A stretch of DNA of 64,000 nt from BOG-908 sp964242115 (lineage in GTDB: Bacteria; Pseudomonadota; Alphaproteobacteria; Acetobacterales; Acetobacteraceae): the NCBI GenBank assembly GCA_964242115.1, contig CAXSZX010000004.1:62001-126000 (forward strand), in the 5' to 3' direction. Made by a program: the position numbers and the translations under genes. Positions 61,239 to 64,000 of the stretch are shown piece after piece. The notes under the pieces are model-generated. The model did no database searches. It was not told the origin of the DNA and saw only the letters and a list, made by a program, of their open reading frames with translations. Each line of letters starts with the position of its first letter. The first letter of the stretch is position 1.

Positions 61239-62915
61239 ATGCAGGACCTCACTTGGCGGACCTTATTCGCAGCCATCGCCCGGCCGCTGGGCTGGGTGGT
61301 TTTCTTCTCCTGCTTCCTAAACGTCAGCTACCTTGCTGCGCCGTTATACATGATGCAGGTCTACGACAGGGTCATGCACAGCCAGAGCGTGCCCACACTG
61401 CTATACCTCACGCTGGCCGTGGCCATGTCCTACGCAAGTTTTGCGCTACTGGATGCGGTGCGCGGCCAGATCTTGGCCGGCGTGAGCGATGCAGTGGAGG
61501 ACACGCTGGCACCTCGCTTGCTGCAGAGCGTTACTGCACCACTGTCCCCTGGCGCCGTTCGCCCAGGCCCTGGCCATATCGGCCGCGACCTGGACACGGT
61601 GCGGCAGTTTGCCTCCGGGGCAGCGGTGCTCGCCTTTGTCGACCTTCCCTGGGCGGTCATCTACCTCGGCACGCTGTTCCTGCTGCACTGGGTGCTGGGT
61701 GCCTTCGCCGTTGCGGTCTGTGTGGTTCTGCTACTGCTCAGCATCGCCGGCGAACGCGCCGCACGTGGCCCGATGGCGCAAGCCAGCGCCGTCGCCGGCC
61801 GCGCATACCAGTTTGGTGACGCGATCGCCCGCAATGCGGACTGCGCCAGCACGATGAGCCTGGGCACAGGCCTTGCTGCACGCTGGCGCGCTTGGCGAGC
61901 AGAGATGCTGTCCGCACAGAACCGGGCAAGCCGTCGCGCCGTTGCCCTCGGTTCCCTTGCGAAGTTCATTCGCATGTTGACACAGTCGGCGATACTGGGC
62001 CTGGGCGCCTACCTGGCGATCAACCACCAGATTACCGGCGGTGCCATGTTCGCCGGCTCGCTACTGCTTGGCCGCTGCCTTGCACCGGTTGAATCGGTGA
62101 TTGCCAGCTGGCGCGGCACGTTGGCCGCCCGCGACGCCTGGGCACGTATCCGTTCCGTTGCTGCCACGCCGTCTGCCGGCGCCGTGGAGCTACCCACACC
62201 CACCGGCGCGTTGGCACTGGAGCAGGTCACCTGGGCGCCGCCCGGTACCGAGCGCCAGGTGTTGACGGACATCAGCCTGAAGATCGAGGCCGGCGCGGTC
62301 CTCGCTCTGATCGGCGCGAACGCAGCAGGCAAGTCCACGCTCGGTCGCGTCTTCGCTGGCGCCATGCGGCCAGACCGCGGCATCGTTCGCCTGGACGGGT
62401 CCGAGTTCACGACGTGGGATCAGGAACAGCTTGGAAAGGCCATCGGTTACCTGCCGCAAGACGCTGCGTTGTTCCCCGGCACCATACGCGACAACATCGC
62501 CCGTTTCGGCGACGTTCCCGACGACGTAGTCATCGCGGCCGCCCAGGCCGCCCAGGCCCACGAGATGATCCTGCGCCTGCCGCTGGGATATCAGACGGCG
62601 GTGGAGGACGGATCGCCTACCCTCTCCGGTGGGCAAAGACAGCGCGTCGCCCTGGCACGCGCGCTGCTTTGGGACCCGCCGGTGCTGGTGCTGGACGAGC
62701 CGAGCGCCAGCCTGGATGCCGACGGCGAGGCTGCCCTGTTTCGTTGCGTGGTCTCAGCCCGTGAGCGCCGCAAGACGATCGTCCTGATCACCCACAGCAC
62801 CGCTCTGGTCCGCATCGCCGATTCTGTAGCCACCATGGCGGGTGGCCGAGTCACACGGGTGCAGCGCTCCACTGAATTCCTGAGCCGTTCACTCGCCGCC
62901 GCCGCCGGAGAATGA
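61239..62915 (+). CDS. Type I secretion ABC transporter (PrtD/AprD-like)
   Basis: 558 residues. An N-terminal membrane domain (~20-300, six helices, start PLGWVVFFSCFLNVSYLAAP LYMMQVYDRV) lacks a C39 peptidase or C39-like domain. The nucleotide-binding domain has Walker A GANAAGKST (359-367), signature LSGGQRQR (462-469) and Walker B VLVLDEP (482-488) with H-loop ITHS. AAGKS rather than SGSGKS is typical of PrtD-type exporters. Starts 11 nt after the giant gene with AAGGGG as ribosome site. Exports the upstream protein with the HlyD-type adaptor and a TolC-like channel coded elsewhere. Confidence 0.95.
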   Translation: MQDLTWRTLFAAIARPLGWVVFFSCFLNVSYLAAPLYMMQVYDRVMHSQSVPTLLYLTLAVAMSYASFALLDAVRGQILAGVSDAVEDTLAPRLLQSVTAPLSPGAVRPGPGHIGRDLDTVRQFASGAAVLAFVDLPWAVIYLGTLFLLHWVLGAFAVAVCVVLLLLSIAGERAARGPMAQASAVAGRAYQFGDAIARNADCASTMSLGTGLAARWRAWRAEMLSAQNRASRRAVALGSLAKFIRMLTQSAILGLGAYLAINHQITGGAMFAGSLLLGRCLAPVESVIASWRGTLAARDAWARIRSVAATPSAGAVELPTPTGALALEQVTWAPPGTERQVLTDISLKIEAGAVLALIGANAAGKSTLGRVFAGAMRPDRGIVRLDGSEFTTWDQEQLGKAIGYLPQDAALFPGTIRDNIARFGDVPDDVVIAAAQAAQAHEMILRLPLGYQTAVEDGSPTLSGGQRQRVALARALLWDPPVLVLDEPSASLDADGEAALFRCVVSARERRKTIVLITHSTALVRIADSVATMAGGRVTRVQRSTEFLSRSLAAAAGE

Positions 62916-64000
62916 TCATGCAGAAACCTGATGCCGAACCAAGAGCCACCCCACGCACCAGAGTGCCCGACATGGCGGCACCGCCGGGCAGGACCTCCGG
63001 TCTTTCCGCAGTGCACCTGGGCCTCGCTGTTGTAGGCGTTTTCTTTGGCGGGTTCGGCACCTGGGCCGCACTGGCACCGCTGGACGGTGCCGTCGTCGGC
63101 ACCGGCGCGCTGGCGGTTCATGGCAACACTAAAACCATACAGCACAAGGAAGGCGGCATCATCGCGGCCTTGCTGGTCCAGGAGGGTGACCGGGTGGCGA
63201 GCGGGCAGGTGCTGATCCGTTTGGACGATACCCAGACCCTGGCAGCCCTGCGCGTACACCAGGCCCAGCTGGCCGGCGATCAGGCGCTCTGCGCCCGCGA
63301 CCTGGCCGAACTCTCCGGCGCACCCGCTATCGCTTTCCCGGCAGAGCTCACTGCGAGCGACCCTGTCGCCCGTTCGGTGATGACACGCGAGCAGGTGGTA
63401 TTCGACAATCATCGATCCCTGCTGGCCCAGCAGCTTCAGGTTGTCGACGAGCGCATCGCCCAGTCCCGCGAGCAGTCTGCCGGCGCGCGCGCGCAGCACG
63501 AAGCGGCAATGCGAGGCCTCGCGTATGGCGTCCAGCAGCTGCAAGCGCTCACCACCCTCGAAACCGACGGGCTCGCCGGCCGCAACACCGTGCTCGAACT
63601 CTCTCGCTCCATCGAAAGCGTGCGTGGCGAAACCGGTCAGCTACAATCCGACATCGCCCGGCATGACGCGGAGGTAGCCGAGCTGCATGCCGAGAAGCTG
63701 CGCCTGCGTGAAGCCGCGCAGAGCGACGCGACGCGCGAGCTGCGCGAGGCTCAGCTGCGCATCAACGACGTGCTCCCCCGCATCGTCGCGGACCGTGACC
63801 TGCTTGCCCGCCTGGACATCAGGGCGCCGGTCAGCGGGCGCGTGGTGGACCTGCAGGCGTTCACCACCGGCGGCGTGATCGAACCCGGCAAGCCCATCCT
63901 GCAGATCGTGCCGGAGACGAGGCGCATCGTCGCCGTCGCCGAGATCCGGCCTGAGGACGTCGAGCACCTTCACCCAGGTCAGCCGGCGCGCGTGGTCGCC
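62912..64000 (+). CDS. HlyD-family membrane fusion protein, 3' end cut by the window
   Basis: 363 codons visible. A short cytoplasmic Pro/Arg-rich N-terminus is followed by one TM helix at ~35-55 (LGLAVVGVFFGGFGTWAALA). The periplasmic part begins APLDGAVVGTGALAVHGNTK, TIQHKEGGIIAALLVQEGDR, then long coiled-coil helices (~105-275). The returning lipoyl/beta-barrel segment is LDIRAPVSGRVVDLQAFTTG. About 70-80 residues are probably missing. The ATG overlaps the exporter stop (ATGA), with a second ATG two codons on. It bridges the ABC transporter to the outer-membrane channel. Confidence 0.93.
   Translation, partial: MIMQKPDAEPRATPRTRVPDMAAPPGRTSGLSAVHLGLAVVGVFFGGFGTWAALAPLDGAVVGTGALAVHGNTKTIQHKEGGIIAALLVQEGDRVASGQVLIRLDDTQTLAALRVHQAQLAGDQALCARDLAELSGAPAIAFPAELTASDPVARSVMTREQVVFDNHRSLLAQQLQVVDERIAQSREQSAGARAQHEAAMRGLAYGVQQLQALTTLETDGLAGRNTVLELSRSIESVRGETGQLQSDIARHDAEVAELHAEKLRLREAAQSDATRELREAQLRINDVLPRIVADRDLLARLDIRAPVSGRVVDLQAFTTGGVIEPGKPILQIVPETRRIVAVAEIRPEDVEHLHPGQPARVVA

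Overview
The window looks like chromosomal DNA of a GC-rich alphaproteobacterium, most likely Rhodospirillales/Acetobacteraceae. This is inferred from family content: a pyruvate dehydrogenase (PDH) complex whose E1-beta carries its own lipoyl domain, fliX divergent from flgI, a Cys-poor DksA, UPF0262 and DUF983 genes, and a dense population of A/T-rich palindromic intergenic repeats. No rRNA, tRNA, CRISPR array, integrase or transposase was recognised.

Layout. 0-9.3 kb: a Rieske oxygenase, a GNAT acetyltransferase, then the minus-strand cluster ftsB...pdhA-pdhB-pdhC-GNAT-lpdA. 9.5-16 kb: a TrpD2/YbiB-like protein, a tandem-repeat spacer running into the 3' end of nagA, an SCP2 protein, a membrane acyltransferase and a phytoene-desaturase-like flavoprotein. 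16.2-18.5 kb: a PAS-GGDEF-EAL protein followed at once by a stand-alone BLUF photoreceptor. 18.7-22.3 kb: two paralogous class I aminotransferases around a decayed outer-membrane protein gene. 22.5-29.9 kb: a secreted Gly-rich protein and a flagellar rod/ring cluster (flgF-flgG-flgA-flgH; flgI-cheL-flgN-like; fliX and dksA on the other strand). A near-perfect sigma-54 promoter precedes flgF. 30-36.6 kb: a histone H1-like protein, panC, DUF983, UPF0262, mtnA, and a double-domain KaiC-like ATPase with a single-domain response regulator.

36.7-50.2 kb holds what I consider the most interesting gene system. It comprises a PIG-L deacetylase, an alpha-E protein, a circularly permuted ATP-grasp protein, a transglutaminase-like protease, an ATP-grasp/alpha-E fusion, a transglutaminase-DUF2126 protein and a zinc-ribbon metallopeptidase. 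These families are predicted to make and cut amide bonds, and the product is unknown. The cluster is broken up by a second repeat family (CACGAAG/CACCAAG type) that carries an internally deleted GxxExxY gene.

51.5-64 kb: a BaiN-like flavoprotein (TIGR03862), then a type I secretion operon. It encodes a 3056-residue repetitive protein without RTX nonapeptides, its ABC exporter and an HlyD-type adaptor cut by the window edge. The giant gene contains a 936-bp internal duplication.

Across the first 51.7 kb there are about 22 copies, whole or degenerate, of a ~130-bp imperfect palindrome (here 'R element'). Its arms are hairpins such as GGTTCTTTTTTG/AAAAAAGAACC that vary with compensatory changes. 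Most copies touch a stop codon, some supply the stop, and one sits inside the pdh cluster. None was seen in the last 12 kb.
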